A stretch of DNA of 64,000 bases from CAZDAW01 sp964503685 (GTDB taxonomy: Bacteria; Chloroflexota; Anaerolineae; Anaerolineales; Anaerolineaceae). The notes below the pieces were generated by a model. The model ran no database searches. It had not been told where the DNA came from and worked only from the letters and a program-made list of their open reading frames with translations. Shown here in pieces: positions 45,381 to 54,691 of this stretch. The DNA lies in assembly GCA_964503685.1 (NCBI GenBank), contig CAZDAW010000005.1, positions 6,226 to 70,225 of the forward strand, in the 5' to 3' direction. Each line of letters opens with the position of its first letter. Position 1 is the first letter of the stretch. Position numbers and translations under genes: made by a program.

Positions 45381-46013
45381 ATGATCTTAAAAACCTCAAC
45401 AAAACCCGTCAGAGCTATTTTCTGGGATAACGGCGGCGTTATCTTCCGCATGATACTTCCAGACTGGTTATACGCCAGAGTGCGCCTCCTTCGTCTCACT
45501 GAATCAGACATTCGCCAGATTCTCTATACCGGCGCATCAGCGCGCCAGGCGGAACTGGGCGACATTTCTGCCGACGCTCACTGGCAATCGGTGGCCGCTT
45601 CTTTTCAACTTACGAAAAAAGAACTGGCCGATCTTCGCCGCCAGTTTTGGAGCCCGCAGCAGCTCGACGAAGACGTTTTGCATTTCATCCGCAGCCTGCG
45701 GTCTGATTACCAAATGATCTTATTATCCAACGCCTGGTCTGATCTGAGATCCTTCTTAACCAATACACCAGACATGCAAAATGTTTTTGATAACGCCGTC
45801 ATATCTGCCGAGGTCAAATTTGCCAAACCCGATCCCCGCATCTTTGAACTGGCTCTGCAACGCAACCACGTAAAGGCCGCCGAATCGGTCTTCATCGATG
45901 ACCTGCCTGCCAATATCGAAGGAGCCAGGCAGGTCGGAATGAACACAATTCTTTTTAAAAGTCTGCCTCAGCTTAAAAGCGATTTAAAAATCATCCTGGG
46001 GCATTTGCCCTGA
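45381..46013 (+). CDS. HAD-superfamily hydrolase (YihX/epoxide-hydrolase-N-like)
   Basis: 210 residues. Motif I is IFWDNGGVIF, with the nucleophilic Asp and the DxGG form of the YihX-like group; motif II LLSNAW; motif III the Lys in VKFAKPDPRIF; motif IV VFIDDLPANIEGA. It is probably a small-molecule phosphatase such as a sugar-1-phosphatase. The ATG at 45381 is directly preceded by TATGAT and lacks a ribosome site; the start could be a few codons further in. It lies 45 bases after the J-domain/CheW gene. Confidence 0.8.
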   Translation: MILKTSTKPVRAIFWDNGGVIFRMILPDWLYARVRLLRLTESDIRQILYTGASARQAELGDISADAHWQSVAASFQLTKKELADLRRQFWSPQQLDEDVLHFIRSLRSDYQMILLSNAWSDLRSFLTNTPDMQNVFDNAVISAEVKFAKPDPRIFELALQRNHVKAAESVFIDDLPANIEGARQVGMNTILFKSLPQLKSDLKIILGHLP

Positions 46014-46095
46014 TAATCGCGAAAAGAATCGACAGGATAGATTGAGCAAATTAACCCTGCAAACCAATTACTCAACCCAACACAGCCAATCGCTT

Positions 46096-47166
46096 CTATT
46101 TTCCCGGCGCTGAAGTCTCCACCCAGTACGGCAGGTTGTTCGGTTCATCAGGATTAAGTCCCAGACCCATCGCCCGGTAATAAGCCATGTACTGCACGGC
46201 AGGCATATACAGACAGCCTCGGGCGCTGTCGCTCAAACCGGAACGTAGTTCAGTCACATAATCTGACGCTTTCCGCAATTCCGGCGTCGCATCGTCGCAC
46301 AGCGTCCAGGTGACGCCGTTCAACGCCTTCATGTCCTTTACAAATTGCACTTCCTCCTCATATCCGGTCTTGGAAATAAACACGGTCACCAACATTTTTG
46401 AATCGGTGTTCGCCTTAGGCCCATGCCTGAAATCGAACATCGGGTAGGCATCCGAGGGCAATAAGGTCAATTCCTTGAGTTTCAATTCGCATTCGTGCGC
46501 GCCGCCATAAAAAGGCCCATTCCCGACAAACGCATATTTAACAATATCGTCCCGGCCGCCAACAGTTTCCCCAATTTGGCGAAACTGTTCCGCCAGGCCG
46601 GCAAACAAATCGGGTAACCGGCTTAATTCTTCCAAAAACGCTGAATTCTCCGCTACGATTCCACTCATGACCTGCATAGATAACATCATGCCGGTCACCG
46701 AACGGGTGGTCGCTATGGCCGCCTCATCGACTGAAGACAAAACAAACGCCAGATCGCTCTCCAAAGCCAGGGGTACATTCCTCTTACACGTCACACCGAC
46801 GGCCTTAATCCCGCGTTTTTGCAGCGTTTGCATCGCTCGCACGGTTTCGTTTGTTCTGCCGGAACGGGAAATTGCCACAACGACTATTTTTCGCCGTTTA
46901 TCGTAGCATATCTCTGGGAACAAATAAATATCTGCGGCAGGAAGCGGGCGCGCCGTAATACCTGTAATCATTTGAAATCCGGCAGCCGCGGCCTTTGATA
47001 CGTTTAAAGCTGAGCCGCAGCCGGTAAAAATCACTTCGTCGCAGCCGGCAAACAGGGTTTTGATCCTGTCTGCTTCTTTTGTAACCTGCGAAATAATCAA
47101 CCGCCAGCTTTCTCCCTGGGTTGAGATTTCTTCAAATATATGACCACCGCGTGTATATGTTGCCAT
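46096..47166 (-). CDS. SIS-domain sugar isomerase/deaminase (AgaS/GlmS-isomerase-like)
   Basis: 356 residues with two SIS domains as in the isomerase half of GlmS and in AgaS or FrlB. Visible are EVIFTGCGSALNVSKAAAA, the phosphosugar loop AISRSGRTNETV, the catalytic segment CELKLKELTLLPSDAYPMFD followed by FRHGP, and the C-terminal NPDEPNNLPYWVE. It should act on a phosphorylated amino sugar or fructosamine and release an amine. A strong AAGGAG site precedes the ATG, 11 bases after the PfkB stop. It is the last gene of the minus arm of the sugar locus. Confidence 0.83.
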   Translation of the reverse strand: MATYTRGGHIFEEISTQGESWRLIISQVTKEADRIKTLFAGCDEVIFTGCGSALNVSKAAAAGFQMITGITARPLPAADIYLFPEICYDKRRKIVVVAISRSGRTNETVRAMQTLQKRGIKAVGVTCKRNVPLALESDLAFVLSSVDEAAIATTRSVTGMMLSMQVMSGIVAENSAFLEELSRLPDLFAGLAEQFRQIGETVGGRDDIVKYAFVGNGPFYGGAHECELKLKELTLLPSDAYPMFDFRHGPKANTDSKMLVTVFISKTGYEEEVQFVKDMKALNGVTWTLCDDATPELRKASDYVTELRSGLSDSARGCLYMPAVQYMAYYRAMGLGLNPDEPNNLPYWVETSAPGK

Positions 47167-47177
47167 GTTTTATCTCC

Positions 47178-48104
47178 TTATGATAAATAGTGCATTGCTT
47201 CGGATAACGTCGCCTGACCTTCAATCCCACCGGCCTGCCGCGCGGCCAGTGAGCCGCAGATGCAACCCATTCGCAGACAGCGTCCGGTATCCCAGCCTGC
47301 CAGATACCCGTAAATAAATCCGGCGTCGAAATTATCGCCGCAGCCTGTTGTATCCATAACTTTAACAGAAATCGCATTGGCCTGATACGTTTCTGCTCCC
47401 TTCCTGGCAACGCCGCCTTTTTCTCCCAGTTTGACGCCGACAACCGGAACGCGCCGCGCCAATTTCTCTAACGCTGTCATTGTGTCGCCCTCGCCGGTTA
47501 TCCTGTGCAATTCAGTCTCATTGGGCATAAATACATCAGCCTGCGCCAGACTGTCAGCCAACCCCCCGTTCCAGCGATCCGGCGGCGCCTAATGTGTATC
47601 CAACGAAGTTGTCATACCCGCCTGATGGGCAGTTTCAAACAATTCAGGTATCCCAGGTATCAGATCGCGCTGCAAAAAATAACTGCCCACATGAACATGC
47701 CGCCCGCGTTTCACCCAATCCAGATTAACCTCAGCCAATGACAAGCGCGTTGTCGCCGTGATATAACTGAGCAGCGCCCGGTCAAAACCGCACGCCAGGA
47801 TGAAACACATTGCCGTTTTATAATTCTTATCGACAATCATCCCATCTGTGTTGACGCCGCGCCTGTTCAGCACATCAGTGACATATTGACCGTAGAGATC
47901 ATCGCCGACTTTGCCGACAAATGCGACTTTCAAACCCAGGCGCGCCGCTCCACAGGCAAAGATCGCCGACGAACCACCCAGACTCAGCGTCACATCATCA
48001 ACCAGACGCTCCACCTGATTGTATTCAGGCTTGCAATTCCCCTGAATGACCAGATCAGCATCAATATCTCCAACAACAACAATATCAAATTCTTTTTGCA
48101 TCAT
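47178..48104 (-). pseudogene. PfkB-family sugar kinase split by an in-frame amber codon
   Basis: The frame from 48104 to 47178 encodes a complete PfkB kinase of 308 codons except for one TAG at 47591-47589 (codon 172). Before it lie the N-terminal VVVGDIDADLV, the LSLGGSSAIFACGAARLG substrate motif and the lid; the last residues before the stop are SLDTH. After it, in the same phase, come APPDRWNGG, the DVFMPNETEL segment, and the catalytic C-terminal DTTGCGDNFDAGF. Relatives have an aromatic residue followed by DP at the TAG position, so a single base change would restore it. As read, the kinase would lack its active site. It sits between a D-threonine-aldolase-like gene and a SIS isomerase and should phosphorylate the sugar that the isomerase uses. 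Confidence 0.85.
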
Positions 48105-48122
48105 GAATATTCCATTTTCAAC

Positions 48123-49223
48123 TTATCTGAATTTGCCCCGCCCGGCAATTTGCCACACAGCTTCCAGCCGGTCTCCACGACAGGCGTAATAACGCTCGTG
48201 CAAATTGATCGTTGTGCAGCCATGACTGGGGATTAATTCAATTTTCTCGCCGACTTTCAACCGACATTTTGCCGGATCAACTTCGAGAATACCGTGTTCC
48301 TCCGACTCAGCCGCCAGACGCAGACCCTGATGCGAGATGACTTCCGCCATTCCAAACTCGATTGTCAGCGCCTTCATCCCAGCGTCGGTGATAGCGCGGG
48401 TATCAGTCGGAACGCTGATCACAGTTGCCAGCAAGGTCAGGGCATTCCGAAAAGGCGCGCCGACGCCTTTATACTTCCCGTCGTTGAAAATATATGAGCC
48501 CGCCTGAATCTCGGTCACGCCGGGGTACTGCCCGGTAATATCAAAAGTGCCGGTCCCGCCGCCGGTAACGATCTCGACCGGCAGCCCGTTCGAACGGATC
48601 AATTCGGCTGTTCCCACCAGAATCGACATCGCCTTATGAGCAGCTTGCTTGCGTTCCTCGTGGTCAGCAATAAAAACTGTATGCCCTTCATATCCGTGCA
48701 GTCCGGCGAAGTGCAAACCTGGCTTCTGAGTGATATAACGCGCCAGCATTAAAGCAGGCTCGCCCGCGGCGATCCCGCAGCGATTCATCCCCACCTCAAC
48801 CTCAATGACAATATTAATTGTACTTCCCGCTTTAACCGCCGCTTCAGATAATTGATCAACGTTCTCCGCTGCGTCAACAGTCGCAATAATCTCTGCATGG
48901 CGCGCCAGCCCGGCAAGCCGGTTGATTTTCACCGGATCGACCACCTGATTGGCTATCAAAATGCTTCTGATGCCTGCCGAAACCAGCACCTCCGCTTCTT
49001 CCAGCTTGGCGCAGGTGATGCCAATTGCCCCTGCTTCAATCTGCTTGTGCGCCAGCAGCGGCGTCTTATGGGTTTTAAAATGCGGCCGCAGATTGACTGA
49101 ATATTCCCTCATCTTCTTTGCCATCATAGCCAGGTTATATTCCATTGCATCCAAATCGATCACCAGCGCTGGCGTCTCGATCTGCGATTTCAAAACAACG
49201 TTGGAATTTGCCGAGTCATTCAT
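48123..49223 (-). CDS. D-threonine-aldolase-like / DSD1-family PLP enzyme
   Basis: 366 residues, with the alanine-racemase-type barrel and C-terminal beta domain. The PLP Lys is K50 in RPHFKTHKTP, the glycine loop is VTGGGTGTFD, and the probable metal site is PSHGCTTINLHE near the end. The family includes D-threonine aldolase, 3-hydroxyaspartate aldolase and D-serine dehydratase, all acting on beta-hydroxy D-amino acids. Within a sugar locus it might cleave or dehydrate a 2-amino sugar acid; this is inference. The ATG overlaps the SDR stop by eight bases, so the two are translated together. Confidence 0.83.
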   Translation of the reverse strand: MNDSANSNVVLKSQIETPALVIDLDAMEYNLAMMAKKMREYSVNLRPHFKTHKTPLLAHKQIEAGAIGITCAKLEEAEVLVSAGIRSILIANQVVDPVKINRLAGLARHAEIIATVDAAENVDQLSEAAVKAGSTINIVIEVEVGMNRCGIAAGEPALMLARYITQKPGLHFAGLHGYEGHTVFIADHEERKQAAHKAMSILVGTAELIRSNGLPVEIVTGGGTGTFDITGQYPGVTEIQAGSYIFNDGKYKGVGAPFRNALTLLATVISVPTDTRAITDAGMKALTIEFGMAEVISHQGLRLAAESEEHGILEVDPAKCRLKVGEKIELIPSHGCTTINLHERYYACRGDRLEAVWQIAGRGKFR

Positions 49224-49971
49224 GAGCTAATTGACCTCCATCGATCACCAGTCCCACTCCCTGAATAAATGAAGCGTCATCGGATGCCAGAAAAGCATAC
49301 GCGGCCGCTACTTCCTCCGGGCGCCCCAGGCGCTTCAGGAGGATCTTATTCTTGCAATAATCTTCAATAAACTCAGGCATCGAAGTTGCTTCCACAAGCG
49401 GCGTCCAGATCAGACCCGGACATAACGCATTCACGCGGATATTGTACGGGCTTAATTCAATCGCCATGGTTTTTGTCAACAACAAAACGCCACCCTTCGA
49501 AGCATTGTAATGCGCCAGGTTTGCCTCGCCCGCCAGTCCATTCGTCGAAGACATATTAACGATCGCTCCGCCTTTACCGCGCTTCACCATCCGCCGGCCA
49601 ACTTCCTGCCCGACCATAAAAACACCCCGCAGGTTAACATGCATCACCCTGTCCCAATCTTCAAGCGTCATTTCCAAAAAGGGTACATCGCCAGCCACGC
49701 CAGCATTGTTGATTAAGATATCGATTCCCTGTAAAGTTTTTTCGGCTGCATCCACAAGACGGGCAACGTCTTCAACAGAACTCACATCGCATACGATACC
49801 ATTAACCTTGCCGAGCGGCCCCAATTCCATCAGAGTACTGTCAACACTGGCCTGATCAAAGCCGCAAAAGAACACCCGGCTGCCCTCTTCCAGAAATCGT
49901 TTAACAGTCGCCCGACCGATGCCGCTGCTGCCGCCGGTAATCAATACTCCCTTGTCTTTTAACCCGCGCAT
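49216..49971 (-). CDS. Short-chain dehydrogenase/reductase
   Basis: A 251-residue classical SDR. The cofactor motif is ITGGSSGIGRA, the NNAG motif is INNAGVAG, the catalytic Ser is in NMSSTNG, and the YxxxK pair is in HYNASKGG. It probably oxidises or reduces a sugar or sugar acid as the first step encoded by the minus arm. The start has AAGGAG seven to eight bases upstream. It is the first gene of that arm and lies opposite the substrate-binding-protein gene across 373 bases. Confidence 0.9.
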   Translation of the reverse strand: MRGLKDKGVLITGGSSGIGRATVKRFLEEGSRVFFCGFDQASVDSTLMELGPLGKVNGIVCDVSSVEDVARLVDAAEKTLQGIDILINNAGVAGDVPFLEMTLEDWDRVMHVNLRGVFMVGQEVGRRMVKRGKGGAIVNMSSTNGLAGEANLAHYNASKGGVLLLTKTMAIELSPYNIRVNALCPGLIWTPLVEATSMPEFIEDYCKNKILLKRLGRPEEVAAAYAFLASDDASFIQGVGLVIDGGQLAHE

Positions 49972-50049
49972 AATAGGTCTCCTTTTTCAAAAGATGCGCA
50001 TAATTATACAATTAACTTTTTAATTTCCATCACCACAATATTGACCTTA

Positions 50050-50073
50050 TAACATTATAACGTTATAATGTTA
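50050..50073. promoter_or_regulatory. 24-bp perfect palindrome, candidate operator of the divergent sugar locus
   Basis: The half-site TAACATTATAAC is followed directly by its exact reverse complement. It lies 79 bases from the SDR start and 272 bases from the solute-binding-protein start, the only large intergenic region of the locus. Perfect symmetry over 24 bases suggests a dimeric repressor site; the GntR-type regulator encoded at 57220 is a candidate. The rest of 49972-50344 is AT-rich with no other element I can name except the GTG gene's ribosome site. Confidence 0.6.
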
Positions 50074-50344
50074 ACATTAATGGCTCAATTATAATACATA
50101 TTTGACCCATAACAGCAAACCATAACAGAGAACGTTTTCAATATCAGCTTGCATCCAGTATCAGAAGAGAATATAATAGTCTCAAATGCCGGAAGGCTGG
50201 ATTTTTCTTACAATCACATAATACTTGCAGATCTGAAATCTGGCTTATTTCCAGAAAGGAGGTCGTCCATAACCGGTAGCTGATTGTAAATTATTCCCAT
50301 ATCCAATAACATATACCTAAAATTATTCTAATGAGGAGAAAGAA

Positions 50345-51754
50345 GTGAAACGCTTATCTGCTTTTACAGTTTTATCTGTTTTGCTGATGCTGAGCATGCT
50401 CCTGGCAGCCTGCCAGCCGGCAGCTACACCCGTCCCTGAGCAGCCCGCAGCCGAGGCCCCTGCTGAAGCCGAGGCCCCTGCCGAAGCCCCTGCCGAAGCC
50501 CCTGCCGAGGCCCCCGCTGAAGCCGAAGCCCCCGCAGCAGAACCGACTGTCGTTCGCTTTTTGACCATGCAGCAGGCTGGCCCCGTCCCTGAAGAGTACA
50601 ATGCCATCATCGCCGAATTCAATGCTGCCAATCCGGATGTTAAAGTCGAAGTCGAGTACGTTTCATACGACGCGCTGCACGACAAAATCACCACTGCCAT
50701 GAATTCGACCCCCCCGGCTTACGACGTCATCCTCGCTGATGATGTCTGGTTTGCTGAATTCGTCAAATCCGGCTATCTGTGGGACATGACCGATTCGCTT
50801 ACCCAAGATATGAAAGACAAGATATTCAAATCAGCCTGGGAAGTCTCTTCAGTTGATGGGAAAGTCTATGGTCTGCCCTGGTTCCTGGACTGCAAATACT
50901 TCTTCTATAACGAAGAAATGCTCAAGGCCGCCGGCTTCTCTGAGCCGCCCAAGACCTGGGAAGAACTCGCCGATATGGCAAAAGTGATGAAGGAAAAAGG
51001 CATTGCTGAATATCCGTTTGTCGCCTCCTGGGGGCAGTACGAAGCCTCGGTCGCCGACTGGGTATCCTTCATGTTCGGCAACGGCGCTGCTTACGTCGAT
51101 GACAAAGGCGCTCCTGCTTTCAATTCCCCAGATGCAGTTGCCACGGTTGACTGGATGGTTAAATCCATCGATGATGGGATAACCAATCCGGCTTCCATTG
51201 GTTACGTTGAAGAAGACGTCCGTAATGTATTCTCCCAGGGTAAAGCCGCATTTGCCGTGAACTGGAACTACATGTACGAACTGGCCAACTTCAACGCTGA
51301 AGAATCCACCGTTACCGGCAAAGTAAAAGTAGGTATGATGCCCGTCTTCAAGAAAGAACTGGACAAAGGCGTCACCAGCGCCACAATCAACGGTTCGATG
51401 GGTCTTGCCATCATTGACCAATCCCCGGTGAAAGAAGCTGCCTGGAAATTCCTGCAATACTTCACCAGCGAAGACGTCATGATCCGCTATTCAGCCCACT
51501 TGCTCCCCATGTGGGAAAGCGCCTTCCAGGGTGAAACCGGCGAAAAGCTGGCCAACTACAGCGATACCACCAAGACAATGGTGCCTGCATTCCAGGCTCA
51601 ATTCCCATTCGCTCATGTTCGCCCGCACGTTGCCTTCTACACTGAGGCTTCCAAGACCCTGCAATTGGCCCTGCAAGAGGCCCTGACCAAGAGCAAAACC
51701 CCGCAACAGGCCTTGGACGAAGCTGCCGCCAAATGGGTTGAGCTAAGCAAATAA
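50345..51754 (+). CDS. ABC transporter extracellular sugar-binding lipoprotein
   Basis: 469 residues, family 1 solute-binding protein. The signal peptide ends at lipobox LLAAC (Cys 21). A low-complexity Glu-Ala-Pro linker follows (about 28-60, repeats of EAPA), then the binding domain with EYNAIIAEFNAANPDVKVEVEY-type opening, PAYDVILADDVWFAEF, and VYGLPWFLDCKYFFYN. The GTG start has GAGGAG seven bases upstream. It delivers sugar to the two permeases downstream. The importer's ATPase is not in this operon, so a shared MsmK-type ATPase is probably used. Confidence 0.92.
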   Translation: MKRLSAFTVLSVLLMLSMLLAACQPAATPVPEQPAAEAPAEAEAPAEAPAEAPAEAPAEAEAPAAEPTVVRFLTMQQAGPVPEEYNAIIAEFNAANPDVKVEVEYVSYDALHDKITTAMNSTPPAYDVILADDVWFAEFVKSGYLWDMTDSLTQDMKDKIFKSAWEVSSVDGKVYGLPWFLDCKYFFYNEEMLKAAGFSEPPKTWEELADMAKVMKEKGIAEYPFVASWGQYEASVADWVSFMFGNGAAYVDDKGAPAFNSPDAVATVDWMVKSIDDGITNPASIGYVEEDVRNVFSQGKAAFAVNWNYMYELANFNAEESTVTGKVKVGMMPVFKKELDKGVTSATINGSMGLAIIDQSPVKEAAWKFLQYFTSEDVMIRYSAHLLPMWESAFQGETGEKLANYSDTTKTMVPAFQAQFPFAHVRPHVAFYTEASKTLQLALQEALTKSKTPQQALDEAAAKWVELSK

Positions 51755-51828
51755 GTTGCATACTTTATCCGGCAACAAAAAGAATGCCTGGATAGTTATG
51801 CACGGTGGTTCCAAATGATTTCCCGTAA

Positions 51829-51849
51829 GGGCGGGTGAATAACCCGCCC
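51829..51849. repeat. Short inverted repeat between binding-protein and permease genes
   Basis: GGGCGGGT and ACCCGCCC form an eight-pair stem around a five-base loop, without a U tract. It may protect the binding-protein mRNA 3' end or reduce read-through into the permease genes, as is common in importer operons. A similar element (GGGCAGGT...ACCTGCCC) occurs at 63785-63811, so it may belong to a dispersed repeat family. Confidence 0.6.
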
Positions 51850-51926
51850 ATACAATAAAATATCACCTGGCCTTATTGTAAAATTATTCGATATAACATT
51901 CTTCATCCTCTGGTAGGCGTAACCTT

Positions 51927-52844
51927 ATGCAGATTGCTCAACCCAAAAAAAATTTATCATTGCGCCGGCAGGATGCAATTGTCGGCTTCTGGCTGCTTCT
52001 TCCCGCTATGATCATCATCCTGGGAATTATTTTGCAGCCCATTCTGACAACTTTTTACCTCAGCTTCTTCGAAACGAAACTCGCCAAACTCACCCCTGAA
52101 ACATTCCGCGGCCTCGGCAATTACATTGATATCATCAAAAATCCGGTCTTCTGGGCCACCATTCAGCGCACCGTTTATTTTACCGTCGTCTCGGTTGGGC
52201 TGGAACTTGTCCTGGGTATCGCCATCGCCCAATTGATACATACCCATCCACCAGGCTGGCGCTTCTTGCGCACCAGCCTCATCATTCCCTGGGCCATTCC
52301 CACCATCGTCAATGGAGCGATGTGGCGTTGGATTTACAACGCCGACTACGGCGCCTTAAACGCCTTGCTTACCCAACTCGGTCTTATTGATCGTTATATT
52401 CCCTGGCTCATCGATAAAACCCGGGCAATGAACCTGGTCATTCTGGCAGACATCTGGCACGCCATGCCATTCATCGCGCTTATCATTCAGGCGGCCCTGG
52501 CAACATTACCCACCGAAATGGAAGAAGCAGCCGCTGTGGATGGCGCCAACGCCTGGCAGCGCTTCTGGCTCATTCGCCTTCCCCTGCTCCGTTCTGCCAT
52601 CCTCGTCGCCCTGATCATCCGCACCGTCGAAGCCTTCCGCGCCTTCGACATCATTTACGTCATCACCGCTGGCGGACCCGCTTTTGGCACCGTTACCATT
52701 TCTTATCTAACCTACCTTGAAACATTCACTTACGGACACATCGGGAGTGGTTCAGCATTATCCTTCCTGATTTCCGTGTTTACATTTATCATGGCTTTTG
52801 TCTACATCAAGATTCTTTACCGACCCGAGGAGGCAAGTATATGA
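51927..52844 (+). CDS. ABC sugar transporter permease (MalF-type)
   Basis: 305 residues with six membrane helices. The EAA loop reads EEAAAVDGANAWQRFWLIRLPLLR, the site that contacts the ATPase. The first helix is at about 20-42. It forms a heterodimer with the next gene product. Its stop overlaps the second permease start by four bases. Confidence 0.92.
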   Translation: MQIAQPKKNLSLRRQDAIVGFWLLLPAMIIILGIILQPILTTFYLSFFETKLAKLTPETFRGLGNYIDIIKNPVFWATIQRTVYFTVVSVGLELVLGIAIAQLIHTHPPGWRFLRTSLIIPWAIPTIVNGAMWRWIYNADYGALNALLTQLGLIDRYIPWLIDKTRAMNLVILADIWHAMPFIALIIQAALATLPTEMEEAAAVDGANAWQRFWLIRLPLLRSAILVALIIRTVEAFRAFDIIYVITAGGPAFGTVTISYLTYLETFTYGHIGSGSALSFLISVFTFIMAFVYIKILYRPEEASI

Positions 52845-53704
52845 AACGCAAAAAGACGCTCAACCGTCTCCTCCTTTTTGCCCTGTCCATACCGATATTC
52901 CTTTTCATCTATGCACCCATCGCCTGGCTGATCATTGCCAGCCTGTCCACCCGGGCCGATTTGCTCAAAGTCCCCTTCGAATGGATTCCCCAATCGCCCA
53001 CCCTACAAAATTATATCGATATCATCGCTCCCGGCGGCAGCGCTTCAGAAGTTGCCCGCACATTCAAAATCACCATTAAAAATTCTTTCCTCGTTTCCAG
53101 TTCAGTAACCCTGATCTGCCTCATCGCCGGCTCTCTGGCTGCCTATGCCCTCGTGCGCATTCGTTTCCTGCCCTTCCGCCGCACCATCATGCTGGGCATT
53201 ATGGGTACCCGCATGGTGCCAGAAATATCCCTGGTTATTCCCCTCTACGTTCTGGCATCGAAAACGAGAGTACTGATCAACACCCCGTATGTATTGATCC
53301 TTACCTACCTGAGTTTTGCCATTCCTTTCGCCATCTGGTTGATGGCCTCATTCTTCGAGACCATTCCAGGCGAATTGGAAGACGCCGCCCGTATTGACGG
53401 CTGCACCCGCTTCCAAACTCTCGTTCAGATCATCTTGCCAATATCTTCGCCGGGTCTCGTTTCGACAGCCCTGTTTATCTTTCTGGGAGCCTGGGATGAG
53501 TTCTTCTTCGCCCTCATCTTTACCAGCACCCTTGCAGCAAAAACGGTCCCTGTCGCTATTGCAGAATTCACCGGACGGTTCGCTGTTGATATTACAGCAA
53601 TGATGACCGCCGGCCTCATCGCTGCCATTCCGCCGGTACTGCTGTCTCTTGTCTTTCAGCGTTATATCGTTTCCGGTCTGACAGCAGGAGCAGTCAAGGG
53701 ATAA
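52841..53704 (+). CDS. ABC sugar transporter permease (MalG-type)
   Basis: 287 residues with six membrane helices; the EAA loop is ELEDAARIDGCTRFQTLVQIILPIS. It is the partner of the preceding permease. The final A of its TAA stop is the first base of the ROK kinase ATG, so uptake and phosphorylation genes are translationally coupled. Confidence 0.92.
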   Translation: MKRKKTLNRLLLFALSIPIFLFIYAPIAWLIIASLSTRADLLKVPFEWIPQSPTLQNYIDIIAPGGSASEVARTFKITIKNSFLVSSSVTLICLIAGSLAAYALVRIRFLPFRRTIMLGIMGTRMVPEISLVIPLYVLASKTRVLINTPYVLILTYLSFAIPFAIWLMASFFETIPGELEDAARIDGCTRFQTLVQIILPISSPGLVSTALFIFLGAWDEFFFALIFTSTLAAKTVPVAIAEFTGRFAVDITAMMTAGLIAAIPPVLLSLVFQRYIVSGLTAGAVKG

Positions 53705-54675
53705 TGCCTGTACCCCCGATTGTTGCTGGCATTGACCTGGGCGGCACCTCTGTCCGGGCAGGCGTGGTTGACGCGCAGGCAAATATTCTTGCCCGCCGTC
53801 AGGTTCCCATCGAGGCTAAAAAGGGCCCACAGGCAGGCATTGAACGCATCATCCAATTAATCACAGATCTTTTGCACGAAGCCGGAGACCTGCCATTGGC
53901 CGGCATCGGCATCGGGGCCACGGGCCCTATCGACCCGATCAACGGCGTCATCAATAACCCTTACACGCTTCCATCATGGGACAACGTTCCCATCACCGCC
54001 GCCATTCAGTCGCATTTTCAACTCCCGGTCATTTTGGAAAACGACGCCGATGCCGCCGCCCTTGGGGAATTTTGGGCCGGCGCGGGCAAAGGCGTTTCTC
54101 ATCTTTACGCCGTAACGGTTGGCACAGGGATTGGAACCGCCTTCATCCAGAACGGCGCCATTTATCGAGGATTAAATGGCGTTCACCCCGAAGGCGGACA
54201 TCACATCGTTGATCCTACGCAAGCGCTTTGCTACTGCGGCGCGCACGGCTGCTGGGAAAGTCTGGCCTCCGGCACCGCCATCGCCGAACAGGCAAGAAAA
54301 CGGCTCCCGGCTTATCCTGATACATTAATCCTCCAGATGAGCAATCAGGACCCTTCACAGATAACCTCGAAGAGAGTGGCTGAAGCAGCCATGCTCAACG
54401 ACCCGCTGGCGGTAGAGGTCATCCATCGCGCCGCCCGGTACCTCGCGTTGGGGCTGATCAACATCATCACCCTCTTTGTCCCGCAAGTAATCGTACTCAG
54501 CGGAGGTGTTATGAATAATCCCGGCCTGTTCATGCCGGTCATCGAAGAAACCATCCAGCAGCATAATACAATGGTCCCTGCCAGCCAGGTAAAAATCCTG
54601 CCGGCCGCCCTGGGCGATCAGGCCGGCCTTTACGGCGCAGCCTGCGCCATCCTTCAAAAAATCAAGAATGGATGA
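53704..54675 (+). CDS. ROK-family sugar kinase
   Basis: 323 residues. The phosphate motif is AGIDLGGTSVRAGVV; the substrate Asn-Asp pair is in ILENDADAAALGE; the phosphate-2 region is VTVGTGIGTAF. The substrate/zinc region has HPEGGHHIV followed by the zinc motif CYCGAHGCWE. EGGHH differs from the common GEIGH, which may mark a different substrate. Family members phosphorylate glucose, N-acetylglucosamine, N-acetylmannosamine or fructose. It supplies the phosphosugar for the SIS proteins of the locus and could replace the broken PfkB kinase. Confidence 0.88.
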   Translation: MPVPPIVAGIDLGGTSVRAGVVDAQANILARRQVPIEAKKGPQAGIERIIQLITDLLHEAGDLPLAGIGIGATGPIDPINGVINNPYTLPSWDNVPITAAIQSHFQLPVILENDADAAALGEFWAGAGKGVSHLYAVTVGTGIGTAFIQNGAIYRGLNGVHPEGGHHIVDPTQALCYCGAHGCWESLASGTAIAEQARKRLPAYPDTLILQMSNQDPSQITSKRVAEAAMLNDPLAVEVIHRAARYLALGLINIITLFVPQVIVLSGGVMNNPGLFMPVIEETIQQHNTMVPASQVKILPAALGDQAGLYGAACAILQKIKNG

Positions 54676-54691
54676 GCATCCCTGAAAAACC

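Noticed and set aside
47585..47595. Genome-wide reassignment of TAG to an amino acid
   Set aside because: TAG ends the SH3-domain gene, rpiB, the cyclase and the response regulator at normal family lengths, so it is a working stop codon here.
50450..50540. Tandem repeats in the solute-binding-protein gene as a mobile or regulatory repeat
   Set aside because: They encode an in-frame Glu-Ala-Pro linker after the lipobox, a common low-complexity spacer in lipoproteins.
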